A stretch of 64,000 nucleotides of DNA from Clostridium estertheticum subsp. estertheticum (GCF_001877035.1 NZ_CP015756.1:3525001-3589000), one strand, 5' to 3'. Shown: positions 9,439 through 17,611, counted from the first letter of the stretch. The notes: generated by a model from the letters alone, not told the origin. Program-made: numbers and translations.

Positions 9439-10184
9439 TATTTTACCTCCATTTTTTTATTAAATGCCATCATTAATCTTTCAGCATTAGTTTTCTGTAC
9501 TATTAATTCTGGTGGAACTTTTAAAACTGGTTCCTGTTGTTCAACTTCAAATTTCATTGCAGCATTAAATCTTTGTTTAGCTTCTGTAATTGTCTTATCT
9601 TCTTTGCCAGTTATTTCATCAGCTAACCCATATAACAAACATTGTTCAGCACTAAGCCATGTTTGTTCATCTAATAATGCTTTCAAAGTTTCTGCTGTTA
9701 ATTTGTCACCAGCTTTTGCAAGATAGCTTGAACAACTAGCACTATCTATAACTTCAACATCATTTGCAGCCTTTCTAAGTTCTTCCGCATTGCCCCACGC
9801 GCCCATGGCTGCATGATGTATCATCATTAATGTATTTGTACCCATTACTACTTTATCGCATGCCATTGGAATTACGCTTGCTGTCGAACATGCAAACCCA
9901 TCTATATAAGCAGTTTTCTGTGCAGTATGTCTTTTTAGTTGGTTATATATTGCTAAGCCTTCTTTGACACTTCCACCATAACTATTAATATAAATATTAA
10001 TTTGTTTAACATCTTTTGCACTTTCAAGTTGAGCCCTCATATATTTCGCAGATGTTTCGCTTTCAGTAACTTCATCAGTCCACCAATTCACACTATCCTC
10101 TGCTACATCATCGTAAATGTATAAATCAAGTGTTCCGATTTCTGCCATTTGCTTAATTAAAAAATTAGTTTTTGTTTTTGCCAT
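9438..10184 (-). CDS. ClpP-like prohead (head maturation) protease
   Basis: This 248-residue protein has a ClpP-fold serine protease domain. The nucleophile Ser is about residue 100 in GFACSTAS, the catalytic His about 123 in MMIHHAA, and the NSYGGS strand is near 67. The end of the domain carries the usual TWLSAEQ...GLADEI pattern. It would process capsid scaffold domains during head assembly. The ATG at 10184 is preceded by AAAGGGGGTG; a GTG at 10193 lies inside that site and is unlikely. It sits between portal and capsid genes, as in most HK97-like phages. Confidence 0.93.
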   Translation of the reverse strand: MAKTKTNFLIKQMAEIGTLDLYIYDDVAEDSVNWWTDEVTESETSAKYMRAQLESAKDVKQINIYINSYGGSVKEGLAIYNQLKRHTAQKTAYIDGFACSTASVIPMACDKVVMGTNTLMMIHHAAMGAWGNAEELRKAANDVEVIDSASCSSYLAKAGDKLTAETLKALLDEQTWLSAEQCLLYGLADEITGKEDKTITEAKQRFNAAMKFEVEQQEPVLKVPPELIVQKTNAERLMMAFNKKMEVK

Positions 10185-10202
10185 AATTATCACCCCCTTT
10201 CA

Positions 10203-11378
10203 TTATTGTTTTGTAACTGTAGTTGTTGTAGTTTCAACCCCTAGACTTTCAATCTTTTGATAATTTTTAGTTATTACATGTTGTCTGCTCCACGGTGTAT
10301 TCAATGCTACATCTCCTGCCTTTACTCTTAAATCATCGATACTATAGCCTCCACTAGCAATAAGCTTATCAAAAGCCTCTGATATGCTAAATAGATCAAT
10401 ATGTCTAATTGTTGTAGTATCAATTCTCATATAGTTACCAGCTAAAAAAGCGGGTTTGCCATAATTTTTTCTAATATTTTCCTCATCTATCATGCAACAT
10501 ATAGGGTCAACGCAAAATGTCAAATAATTTGTAGTCGTTGCTACTATGTCTGCAATGTCCCCTCTCAACAATGAAGGTGGTATTTTAAACGCTTGCCCTG
10601 TTCTTTCAAAGATTTCTTTTGTGATAACTGCTATATCTGCAATTTCACTAGTGCTTTTTTTACTTGCTTCTCCACCGTTCTCGGTATATTTATAACCTTT
10701 TTCCAACGGTAATACTGCATTTCTTGATTCAAAATATGTTTTGAATCTTTTGTTCATAAGATTTTCTAACTTCTCCTGAAAGTTTACGTTACCGCTTGCT
10801 GTTGAATCAATGTCAAGTATGCCTTTGCGCCCACCGCTTTGGTCGTATTTGTCTACGGACATATTTAACAGATCGTTATACCCTTTAACTAAATTACTTA
10901 ATAATGCCCTTATATCTGTATTCCCTAGCTTGTAATAGTAAACATCGCTCATATTGTAGGTTTTATTAAAACTTAAAGTACCGCTAGTAATACTACTAAA
11001 GGTATTTTCTGCAATTGCAAATTCTTCTTGATAAAAAGAGTCCGCGATTATGAGCTGATCGCCTATAGGTAATACTAAAACTTCATTGTTAAATAGCAAT
11101 TTAGTAATTAATTCTTGCTGAAACTGGCTTGAATTTTTATTTTTGCTAGGTTCTATGTTCCATTTGTAATAATTGTCACCTTTAAATTCAATACCTTTTG
11201 CATAAGTTTTAAACTCACACTTCGATACACTACTAGCTATTAAGTTAATCGCGCTAAATACTGCAAATAATTCGATATTTAATTTTTGCTCAGAAGAAAT
11301 CGCTGTCGAGGTCATGTTTACTGTTGTTCCTCCTACACCTAGGAAACTTTTCATCCAGTCTATGAAACCAATACTCAT
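10203..11378 (-). CDS. Phage portal protein, HK97 family
   Basis: The 391-residue protein would form the dodecameric portal through which DNA enters the head. It shows the family layout: an N-terminal segment 'IGFIDWMKSFLG', then 'AVFSAINLIASSVSKCEFK' near residue 45. A central motif 'GKPAFLAGNYMRIDTTTIRHIDLF' and a helical C-terminal wing follow. The start ATG at 11378 follows GGGAGGTGAG. It lies upstream of the protease gene. Confidence 0.93.
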   Translation of the reverse strand: MSIGFIDWMKSFLGVGGTTVNMTSTAISSEQKLNIELFAVFSAINLIASSVSKCEFKTYAKGIEFKGDNYYKWNIEPSKNKNSSQFQQELITKLLFNNEVLVLPIGDQLIIADSFYQEEFAIAENTFSSITSGTLSFNKTYNMSDVYYYKLGNTDIRALLSNLVKGYNDLLNMSVDKYDQSGGRKGILDIDSTASGNVNFQEKLENLMNKRFKTYFESRNAVLPLEKGYKYTENGGEASKKSTSEIADIAVITKEIFERTGQAFKIPPSLLRGDIADIVATTTNYLTFCVDPICCMIDEENIRKNYGKPAFLAGNYMRIDTTTIRHIDLFSISEAFDKLIASGGYSIDDLRVKAGDVALNTPWSRQHVITKNYQKIESLGVETTTTTVTKQ

Positions 11379-11412
11379 ATTATTGTTCTCACCTCCCCTC
11401 ATGTTTTGGGTA

Positions 11413-11445
11413 TAAGAAAAGCACCCTAGCTATTAGAGTGCTTCA
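11413..11445 (-). terminator. Rho-independent terminator after the inserted gene at 11450
   Basis: On the minus strand AAGCACTCT pairs with AGGGTGCTT (one mismatch) across a 7-base loop and is followed by TTTCTT. It ends the gene upstream of the portal gene, and gives that gene its own transcription unit inside the late operon. Confidence 0.75.
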
Positions 11446-11449
11446 CGTT

Positions 11450-11935
11450 TTAAAGAGTTATTTCATTAGGTAAGTTTAAATGTGCCCTTACTGCTAATGT
11501 TAATTTATTTGAGTTAATAGGTATTAATGGAAGTTCGAGAGTAATAACTCTATCTTCATCGTAATTTATAATCATAAACATTTTAATTTTCGTTGTTTTA
11601 TTTTTACCGATTCCAGACATCCCTCCAACTAACAACCCTAAAGGGCCTAACAAAAGTCCACCTGCAACCGCTCTCCCACCAACACTTTTATTATGTTCTA
11701 TAATTTCTTTTTCTGAAATAATTCCAATTCTTTTTATTTTATCAATACTTAAGTTTACCGTTTGTTCTATTTGCTTTTTAGTATAAGTTTTATTCTTAAA
11801 TATTATACTTCTCTTACTTTCATTCCATGTAGCATAAATCATTATATCTTTTAAATACATTGCTTCTAAGCCACTAGTATGTTTTGCTGCCATCTCTATA
11901 TTGCCATCATTATCTTTCTTACTAAATAACCCCAC
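11450..11935 (-). CDS. Unknown protein inserted between terminase and portal (possible moron)
   Basis: The 161-residue product starts MGLFSKKDNDGN if the GTG at 11935 is used; this start is nine bases after AAGGAG, while the TTG at 11944 abuts that site. A soluble N-terminal part of about 90 residues is followed by a glycine-rich hydrophobic hairpin (about residues 89-109, GGLLLGPLGLLVGG). A C-terminal strand-rich part comes last. It resembles bacterial glycine-zipper proteins with a PH-like fold, not a virion part. It breaks the usual TerL-portal adjacency and has its own terminator, so it may be expressed in the lysogen. No function is assigned. Confidence 0.75.
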   Translation of the reverse strand: MGLFSKKDNDGNIEMAAKHTSGLEAMYLKDIMIYATWNESKRSIIFKNKTYTKKQIEQTVNLSIDKIKRIGIISEKEIIEHNKSVGGRAVAGGLLLGPLGLLVGGMSGIGKNKTTKIKMFMIINYDEDRVITLELPLIPINSNKLTLAVRAHLNLPNEITL

Positions 11936-11983
11936 ATCTATCAACTCCTTACATACATATATAATACTACATATTTATAATAG

Positions 11984-13654
11984 TTAATAGGTATAGCAAT
12001 CTAAGTCTAGTTCCACTGCACCCTCGCTATCCTCTAAATCTAATCCCCCAGCTATCATAGCCGCAATAAATGCTTTAAATCCATCTGTTTTTCGGCTCTT
12101 AGGTTCAATTTTGCCATATGAAATGTTATCATGTGGTTCAGATTTCTTGCTTGTATTGTTTGTGTACCACCTCATTAAAGGTGAATCTCCATACACTATA
12201 TCGTGCTTAACAAATAAAGAATTTATTGTAGGGGCCACAAACATTTCATCAGACGGTCTTGCAATCTTAATATTATTTGCACCGTCTTTTTCTATATCGA
12301 AACCTACTTCTTTCAATGCTCTTTTAAGTGTTGCAAATCTAAACTTATCCATGCCAAGAGTGGTTATATTATATTTAAGTGCTTGCTCTGCCAACCATTC
12401 AGCTGGTAAGTTGGGTGTTACTTCTACATCATCAACAAATGTTAAGAGTTTTCCGCCCTTTTCACTCGCCCATTCATCTAATGGCGCCTTAATTCTTTTC
12501 AAGTCTTTGCATCTTTTACATACCCACGTATGGCTTAGCCAATAATATTTGCCTTTAAATAAAAACAATAGGCCAGCGCATACAAAGTCTGTAGTCATAG
12601 CGAAATCTATGCCCGCTGTACATGTTAGCCCTTCTAAATTCGGTATTTCTTTATCGGTTGCAAGTATATTTTCCCATGATGTAACTTCTACATCTATGTT
12701 GCCTACTGCTATATTCATCCTCTTAATCATAAAACTAGAATTACTTATCGGATCATCTTTGTAGTCAACATATTCACGTTTCATAGTTGCAAAAAGTTCA
12801 GGGAAATGATGTAATGAAGGGTTTGCTTTATCCCACATTTTAGGATTATTTACTTCTTCTTCATCATCCAGTTTAGAAATAAAACATATTAATCCATTAT
12901 CTTCTCTAGCACCTTTTAATATATCTAGTGCCCTTATAATTAATTTATCTAAAGGGCCATCCCTCACGTCTCCATTTGTAGTTGTAATTGTCGTACGTGG
13001 ATTTTTCTTTTTCCCTAGGCCTGTTTTAAATACCTGAATGCTACTATAATTCTCATATTGATGATACTCGTCAAAATCTACTTTACCAGGTCTACCACCA
13101 TCTTTAGTTTTTGCGTTTGATGTTCTAAATCTAAGTTTAGATCCTGTCTTTATACAAGTTATTAATTCTTTAGTCCATGTAAAAAAATTCTTTAACACTT
13201 TTTTATTAGCTTCTAGCACATTCCATACATCATCAAAGCTTGTCTTAGCTTGCTCCTCTGCATTTGCACAAATATCAATATCATAGTTTTTCACTGGATT
13301 ATAGTCACCTATTAAACAAAAATCCTCAAATGATAAATAACCATTTTTACCTGCGCCACGTCCTACAAAAATAAGTAAATCAGGCCATCTTAAAATACCA
13401 GGACTAGAGTACGTACAATTATGGAGGGTAAAACAAAATACCTCCCATTCAATTAAATCAAATGGAAAGTATTTCTGCTGGCTTAAATACTTATGCAATT
13501 GTACTTCATCAATAAATAAATTTTCATTTTCAAAACATTTTTCTATATAATCTATCAATTGGAACTGTTCTTTACAAACTTCTATTTTTTTACTTCTTAC
13601 TAAATCAATATAATTTTGTAATTCAGGTATTAATACTTTATAGCTCAATAGCAT
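11984..13654 (-). CDS. terL: Terminase large subunit
   Basis: This is the packaging motor ATPase and nuclease, about 556 residues. The Walker-A-like motif LIFVGRGAGKNG is near residue 96, an acidic motif near 190 (DFDEYHQY) would act as Walker B, and the RNase-H-like nuclease follows from GIDFAMTTDFVCAG near 335. It fits the Terminase_1 family. The start is uncertain: ATG 13654 overlaps the small subunit gene by 17 bases, and an in-frame TTG at 13672 also exists; neither has a strong ribosome binding site. Coupling to the small subunit gene is likely. Confidence 0.93.
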   Translation of the reverse strand: MLLSYKVLIPELQNYIDLVRSKKIEVCKEQFQLIDYIEKCFENENLFIDEVQLHKYLSQQKYFPFDLIEWEVFCFTLHNCTYSSPGILRWPDLLIFVGRGAGKNGYLSFEDFCLIGDYNPVKNYDIDICANAEEQAKTSFDDVWNVLEANKKVLKNFFTWTKELITCIKTGSKLRFRTSNAKTKDGGRPGKVDFDEYHQYENYSSIQVFKTGLGKKKNPRTTITTTNGDVRDGPLDKLIIRALDILKGAREDNGLICFISKLDDEEEVNNPKMWDKANPSLHHFPELFATMKREYVDYKDDPISNSSFMIKRMNIAVGNIDVEVTSWENILATDKEIPNLEGLTCTAGIDFAMTTDFVCAGLLFLFKGKYYWLSHTWVCKRCKDLKRIKAPLDEWASEKGGKLLTFVDDVEVTPNLPAEWLAEQALKYNITTLGMDKFRFATLKRALKEVGFDIEKDGANNIKIARPSDEMFVAPTINSLFVKHDIVYGDSPLMRWYTNNTSKKSEPHDNISYGKIEPKSRKTDGFKAFIAAMIAGGLDLEDSEGAVELDLDCYTY

Positions 13655-13943
13655 CACCCACGACATTGTCAATTGTTAATCCAAGTTGCTTAAGTATTGC
13701 TAGTTTTTGTTTATTGAATGTTACTGCATTTTTTAAAGATTCATTCTCTTTCATCATCATAAAACCCGAAGCTGATTTTGCTTTATAACGTCTTCCGCGT
13801 GTTTTTACATCTTCTTGCATTTCAACTTCTTGATTAAAGTACCAAATATAATCATCAATTAAAGATAAAAAGTAATCTGTTTTTGCATCTTTATTTTCAA
13901 GTTGTTTAATTAATGACTCCTTAACTTCAATTGCATTTTTCAT
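13638..13943 (-). CDS. Terminase small subunit, P27-like
   Basis: The 101-residue helical protein has the features of the P27/Terminase_4 small subunit family: an N-terminal helical pair, a basic 'TRGRRYKAKSASG' segment, and the ending 'FNKQKLAILKQLGLT' seen in these proteins. It would recognise the cos site and recruit the large subunit. It directly precedes terL. The start at 13943 is set by an in-frame stop just upstream; the AAAGGAG site is rather far (about 14 bases). Confidence 0.82.
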   Translation of the reverse strand: MKNAIEVKESLIKQLENKDAKTDYFLSLIDDYIWYFNQEVEMQEDVKTRGRRYKAKSASGFMMMKENESLKNAVTFNKQKLAILKQLGLTIDNVVGDAIEL

Positions 13944-13970
13944 ATTTTAAAATTTTTCTCCTTTCACTCA

Positions 13971-14068
13971 GATTTTTCCCACATGCGTGATGTTTCTCTT
14001 TTGTCTTAATATTGCACCGTTCTAGCAGATTCCTAGAATTTTCCCACATTTTTCGACCGGGGGTAGCC
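13971..14068 (-). other. Candidate cos packaging region
   Basis: The 195-base gap upstream of the small terminase gene holds two near-identical 14-mers, GATTTTTCCCACAT at 13971-13984 and GAATTTTCCCACAT at 14036-14049. A GC-rich core, CGACCGGGGGTAGCC, at 14054-14068 stands out in this AT-rich prophage. Location between an HNH gene and the terminase genes is usual for cos sites of such phages. The repeats could be terminase binding sites and the GC-rich core the nick site; this is inference. Confidence 0.5.
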
Positions 14069-14138
14069 TATAGCTTCATTCTCATTTATAATTTTACTTC
14101 AAACGTAAATATCAGTGACAGCCCCATTCTTTTCAATA

Positions 14139-14510
14139 TTATATATCCTTATTGATAACCCTATTACCATCGTAGTTTCTAGTAGTGATATGTCTTACTG
14201 GCAAACCTACGTCTCTTAATTTACTCCATATATCTAAAAACATATCTTTAAAGAAGAGTTCATCATAATGTCTACCATATCTTCCATGCCAATCTGAATA
14301 CTCCCAAATGTCTTGTTTATTAATTGGTTTGCCTATTGTCATCGCAAGATTGATACAATACATTAATGTTCTACCAATGCCTCTATCTTTAGGTATCTCT
14401 ACACTGACACTACTACTTGATTGTAATAACATACGTTGCCATTCATATAACTTAATGTCCAACGCTTTCTCTACCTTAACTATCTGTTCATCTGTTAACA
14501 CTGTGCTCAT
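14139..14510 (-). CDS. Hypothetical phage protein upstream of the terminase genes
   Basis: The 123-residue product starts at ATG 14510, with a GAGGAG site inside the end of the HNH gene. It contains LDIKLYEWQRMLLQ, which recalls the adenine-binding N-terminal segment of large terminases, followed by IPKDRGIGRTLMYC, which faintly resembles an ATP loop. It is far too short to be a motor. It may be a packaging accessory protein, but no family was recognised. Confidence 0.7.
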   Translation of the reverse strand: MSTVLTDEQIVKVEKALDIKLYEWQRMLLQSSSSVSVEIPKDRGIGRTLMYCINLAMTIGKPINKQDIWEYSDWHGRYGRHYDELFFKDMFLDIWSKLRDVGLPVRHITTRNYDGNRVINKDI

Positions 14511-14514
14511 AACC

Positions 14515-14826
14515 TTACCACCTCTCCTCATTCAATTGTTTCTTAACAACTATATGATGATGAACTAACCAGTGGCATTCACTACACAATGCCATGAGGT
14601 TGTCCTTCTCTATTGCTAACTCAGGATGATACTTAAGATACTTGATATGATGTACCATTGTTGCAGGTTCAACCAATCCTCTACTCTTACACATCTGGCA
14701 TTCATTGTGTTGATCCTTTAATACCTCTGACCTTGGCACTCTCCATATGATATTCATATAGAACGCTTTGATATTGTTATGTAAGTATAGAGTCCTTATC
14801 CATTGTACTAACTCCTTAGTATCCAT
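14515..14826 (-). CDS. HNH endonuclease
   Basis: The 103-residue protein has a compact HNH fold. It shows a zinc-binding Cys pair (C43, C46), the catalytic His-His motif (59-60), Asn76, and a second zinc set CSECH (81-85). HNH proteins beside the terminase are a standard part of cos-type packaging modules and nick at cos with the terminase. Its ATG overlaps the preceding stop (TAATG). Confidence 0.9.
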   Translation of the reverse strand: MDTKELVQWIRTLYLHNNIKAFYMNIIWRVPRSEVLKDQHNECQMCKSRGLVEPATMVHHIKYLKYHPELAIEKDNLMALCSECHWLVHHHIVVKKQLNEERW

Positions 14827-15350
14827 TACCTATTGTAGAATACGCGGTCATCTACTGTTGCTGTCCTTATCTCACCATCTATCTCAACGAATATAGTCTT
14901 ACGTTTCTTCGGTTGTAACTGTGCTGGCATATTGCAACACAACACATTCATCGTCTTACCGTTGATACTAAACTCTTTAGCATTAGGCTTAACAATACAT
15001 TTTGTTATTGCTTCTGTTCTTGCTCCATAACTACCACCTATCTTCAGTACACCACCGTTATTAATGGTTATACCCTCATCAACCTTAGTCTTACCTATCT
15101 TCTCCTGTTTCTCTAATATCCTATCGCATGTAGCTTCTAAGTTCCTCAACTGCTGCTTTGCTTTATCATATCCTTTAAACTCTACACCTATATCCACCGT
15201 TATACCTTTTGCTATCGTACTTGTTTGCTTACCTTTTAAAGCTAAAATACCACCACATTCACATCTCATATTGCCAAGCACCTTATCCCATGCATCTAGC
15301 CTATGTTCTTTATCACACTTTAAACATTGATATACAATACTTTTACTCAT
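14826..15350 (-). CDS. Phage protein with N-terminal zinc ribbon
   Basis: The 174-residue product begins MSKSIVYQCLKC and has two Cys pairs (CLKC near residue 10 and CECG near 31), which would form a zinc ribbon. A coiled region near 70-90 and a beta-rich C-terminal half follow, ending with EIDGEIRTATVDDRVFYN. The ATG at 15350 follows AAGGAGTGG. The function is unknown; the zinc ribbon suggests nucleic acid or protein binding. Confidence 0.72.
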   Translation of the reverse strand: MSKSIVYQCLKCDKEHRLDAWDKVLGNMRCECGGILALKGKQTSTIAKGITVDIGVEFKGYDKAKQQLRNLEATCDRILEKQEKIGKTKVDEGITINNGGVLKIGGSYGARTEAITKCIVKPNAKEFSINGKTMNVLCCNMPAQLQPKKRKTIFVEIDGEIRTATVDDRVFYNR

Positions 15351-15371
15351 TATTAACCACTCCTTCATATA

Positions 15372-15503
15372 TTATTGTTCTTTACGTTCTCCACAACTCT
15401 CGCCCTCAACTCTTACAATACCTTTACTACATACCCACTCCCTATGACCTCTGTCATACCTTCGTAAGACACAATACTTACAACTGTTTATCTTGTCCTC
15501 CAC
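15372..15503 (-). CDS. Small four-cysteine protein (43 aa)
   Basis: A GTG at 15503 lies nine bases after AAGGAGGAG and opens a 43-codon frame starting MEDKINSCKYCVLRRYD and ending ESCGERKEQ. The Cys-x2-Cys pair and two later Cys could bind one zinc ion. It lies between two phage genes with 17- and 22-base gaps, which supports it as a real gene. Function unknown. Confidence 0.6.
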   Translation of the reverse strand: MEDKINSCKYCVLRRYDRGHREWVCSKGIVRVEGESCGERKEQ

Positions 15504-15519
15504 GCTTTACAACTCCTCC

Positions 15520-16002
15520 TTATATCTCACCAACTTTGGCATTAACTTCTATTGCCTTAAGTCCAGTAATCTTCTTATCATTAGCAACTTTATGAGGATC
15601 ATCTTTCCAAACAACCTTCTTTTTATTATTAAGCCAATACTTTATTGCTACTATATCAGCCGCTTTATACTTTTTAACTTTAGATATCTTAACATCTTCT
15701 TTTGTAAGCACTATATCATTTTCTCCAACTACTTCTTCTTTAACTTTTGTAACTACTTCTTCATAATAAAAATAACCATTACAACATTTAAATAAAGATT
15801 CTTCTACTTCATAGTTTCTATTATCTAAGATTTCATCCAATGCATCCTTGATTATTTTATTTTGAGCCTTTTTACGTTTCCATGTTGAGGGCGAAATTCC
15901 TAACTTTCCCACTATTTCTTTATCACTACAACCATCCTTAACCATAGATACAATAAGCTTTAGCTGGCTTTCTAGTTCTTCATCCATATTGTTTCTTCCC
16001 AC
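15520..16002 (-). CDS. HTH protein resembling terminase small subunits
   Basis: The 160-residue protein has an N-terminal helix-turn-helix (about residues 20-50, CSDKEIVGKLGISPSTWKRK) followed by a region running VEESLFKCCNGYFYYEEV. A C-terminal block, ADIVAIKYWLNNKKKVVWKDD, resembles the DTTAAIFWLKNRKPDKWRD ending of a known group of phage small-terminase-like proteins. The prophage therefore carries two proteins of small-terminase type; this one may instead be a regulator. The start GTG is six bases after GAGGTGA. Confidence 0.7.
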   Translation of the reverse strand: MGRNNMDEELESQLKLIVSMVKDGCSDKEIVGKLGISPSTWKRKKAQNKIIKDALDEILDNRNYEVEESLFKCCNGYFYYEEVVTKVKEEVVGENDIVLTKEDVKISKVKKYKAADIVAIKYWLNNKKKVVWKDDPHKVANDKKITGLKAIEVNAKVGEI

Positions 16003-16018
16003 GTTATCACCTCATTAT

Positions 16019-16056
16019 AAAGAGCCTTTTGTTTTTCATGGGCTCTTTATATTTTT
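16019..16056. terminator. Hairpin terminator, probably bidirectional
   Basis: AAAGAGCC at 16019-16026 pairs perfectly with GGCTCTTT at 16041-16048. A T-tract follows on the plus strand (to 16058), and a short TTTATAA follows on the minus strand. It separates the small-terminase-like gene from the recombinase unit. Confidence 0.65.
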
Positions 16057-16147
16057 TTTGCTTAATTTTTAAAATAATATAATTAATATAAAAACTATTC
16101 TTAAGCATTGATATAACTAACTTTAAAGCACTTTTATTTTCTACTTG

Positions 16148-16258
16148 TAAATCGGTAATAACATACACGATTACGGATTATTATTTTACTATTCTTATAA
16201 TAGATATTATTTTATTGTTAACCCTTAAATAAGTACACCTTATCTATTTACCGATTTA
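16148..16258. repeat. Inverted-repeat array beside the small recombinase (candidate recombination site)
   Basis: TAAATCGGTAA at 16148-16158 is repeated as its exact reverse complement, TTACCGATTTA, at 16248-16258. A third, inverted copy with one mismatch (ATTACGGATT, 16170-16179) faces the first across a 10-base spacer, giving a 30-base core of the size and shape used by tyrosine recombinases. The array ends 18 bases from the stop codon of a tyrosine recombinase gene. Use as its target is inference. Confidence 0.55.
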
Positions 16259-16275
16259 TTGCTAAAAAAATATAA

Positions 16276-16914
16276 TTATAATTTTCTAGCAGCTATCTTT
16301 GCTGCACCCTCTTTTACTTCATCATCTAACCCTAAATATTTCTTTGTAACTTCAATACTTAAATGTCCTAACGCAATTCTTACATACTCAATATCGTTTG
16401 TGGCTTCATATAATCGCCTTGCATAAGTTTTACGTAAACTATGTCCAGTTATGTTTTTAAGATTAATTTCTTTATCCTCAGCAACCTTTTTCAATATGTC
16501 TGAATAAGATTGAGCTCTTAAATAATTGCTGTTATCACCTTTTTGCGATGGGAAAGCATATTCACTACTTTTCTTACCCTTAATATATTTTTTAAGAATA
16601 GTTTCTAATTGAGGTTCTATACCATGTTTTCTCTTTGGAGGAACCTTTTTTAATGATCTAGGATTATTTTTAATATATGTTTTCCATGCCCTGTATTGTT
16701 TTTTTTCTTGAATTTCAAATTGTTTATTACTTAATGCTTCTTTTATCCCAGCAATAGTTAAATCAACTAGGTCCTGTAATCTATATCCTGTTGCAATTCC
16801 TAATAAAAACAATGTTAGGTTTCTTTCGGACCATGTATTACTAATTTCTTCTAATCTATATTTAAATCTTTCATATTTGCTCTCTAATATAGGCTTTGCA
16901 GGTCTTTTTATCAT
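16276..16914 (-). CDS. Small tyrosine recombinase (catalytic domain only)
   Basis: The 212-residue protein has the tyrosine recombinase active site: Arg45 (TGYRLQDL), His158 and Arg161 (HSLRKTYA), His184 (LGHLS) and nucleophile Tyr193 (KKYLGL). Only about 40 residues precede the first Arg, so the N-terminal core-binding and arm-binding domains are missing or minimal. It is distinct from the prophage integrase near 27,160. It could resolve multimers, invert DNA, or help circularisation. It overlaps a 28-codon frame upstream by four bases (ATGA). Confidence 0.85.
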   Translation of the reverse strand: MIKRPAKPILESKYERFKYRLEEISNTWSERNLTLFLLGIATGYRLQDLVDLTIAGIKEALSNKQFEIQEKKQYRAWKTYIKNNPRSLKKVPPKRKHGIEPQLETILKKYIKGKKSSEYAFPSQKGDNSNYLRAQSYSDILKKVAEDKEINLKNITGHSLRKTYARRLYEATNDIEYVRIALGHLSIEVTKKYLGLDDEVKEGAAKIAARKL

Positions 16915-16997
16915 TCATTTCTCACCTGTCTGCTCTTTATATGAGGATCAAGTATAAGAACGCAATCTTTCAATTTTGATTTAATCCTATTACTCAT
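16911..16997 (-). CDS. 28-codon leader ORF coupled to the small recombinase
   Basis: ATG at 16997 lies seven bases after GAGGGGG and opens a frame, MSNRIKSKLKDC..., that ends in TGA overlapping the recombinase ATG. The strong binding site and the ATGA overlap suggest translational coupling. Whether the peptide itself matters is not known. Confidence 0.5.
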   Translation of the reverse strand: MSNRIKSKLKDCVLILDPHIKSRQVRNE

Positions 16998-17024
16998 ACT
17001 TTTACCCCCTCTTAATTTTGAGTA

Positions 17025-17060
17025 TAAGAAAAGACACTGGATTATCTCCAATGTCTTTCT
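17025..17060 (-). terminator. Rho-independent terminator after the late regulator gene
   Basis: On the minus strand AAAGACATTGGA pairs with TCCAGTGTCTTT (one G-T pair) across GATAA, followed by TCTTAT. It separates the early/regulatory unit from the recombinase and packaging genes. Confidence 0.75.
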
Positions 17061-17125
17061 TCATTTCTCGTTATACATACTATAATCTAGTAAAACCGTC
17101 AAAAGACGTCATTTTTAAAAATAGT

Positions 17126-17572
17126 TTATTTATTTTTTAATTTTCTTTCTTTTTTAATTTTAGCCATAGTTCTTTCTACTTTGCTTTTACTTATATTTAA
17201 TCTTTGTGATATTTGTATATAATTTAAATCATCAACATCTTTTAGCTTAACAATTTTATATTCTATACCTGTTAACGACTTTAATTTAATATTCATTAGT
17301 TCCTTTTGTTCTAACATACCTTTTAACATCAATTCTTCTCTTTCTAACCTTACTTCTAGCTTATTAATACTTGGTATAACTCTTTCTAATGTTGTAAAAT
17401 TCATTGAACCATGTGGCATATCTGAATAAGTTTGCGCTTTGAGTTCGCCTGGTGCTTTAAGTAAACCTTCTAAGCTTTTTTTCTCATTCTTAAGCCTTGA
17501 TATGTTCATGTTTGCTATATCTATTTCTATACATAAGTCTTTATAAGTATTAATTGCGTAAATAATAACCAT
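17126..17572 (-). CDS. ArpU-like late transcription regulator (sigma-70 region 4-like HTH)
   Basis: The 148-residue protein has an N-terminal helical coiled region (residues 10-95). A C-terminal helix-turn-helix, LNYIQISQRLNISKSKVERTM (about 116-137), matches sigma factor region 4. Proteins of this kind end the early region of many Gram-positive phages and control late genes. An in-frame TAG just upstream forces the start to 17572 or later; AGGGG lies against the ATG, so the true start may be a few codons downstream. Confidence 0.78.
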   Translation of the reverse strand: MVIIYAINTYKDLCIEIDIANMNISRLKNEKKSLEGLLKAPGELKAQTYSDMPHGSMNFTTLERVIPSINKLEVRLEREELMLKGMLEQKELMNIKLKSLTGIEYKIVKLKDVDDLNYIQISQRLNISKSKVERTMAKIKKERKLKNK

Positions 17573-17611
17573 CCCCTAAGTTTGTTTTATGCAGAAAATC
17601 TTTCGTATTCA

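Noticed and set aside
16276-16914. The small tyrosine recombinase as the main prophage integrase
   Set aside because: A full-length integrase with arm-binding domain lies at the prophage end near 27,160; the small one is internal and lacks the N-terminal domains.
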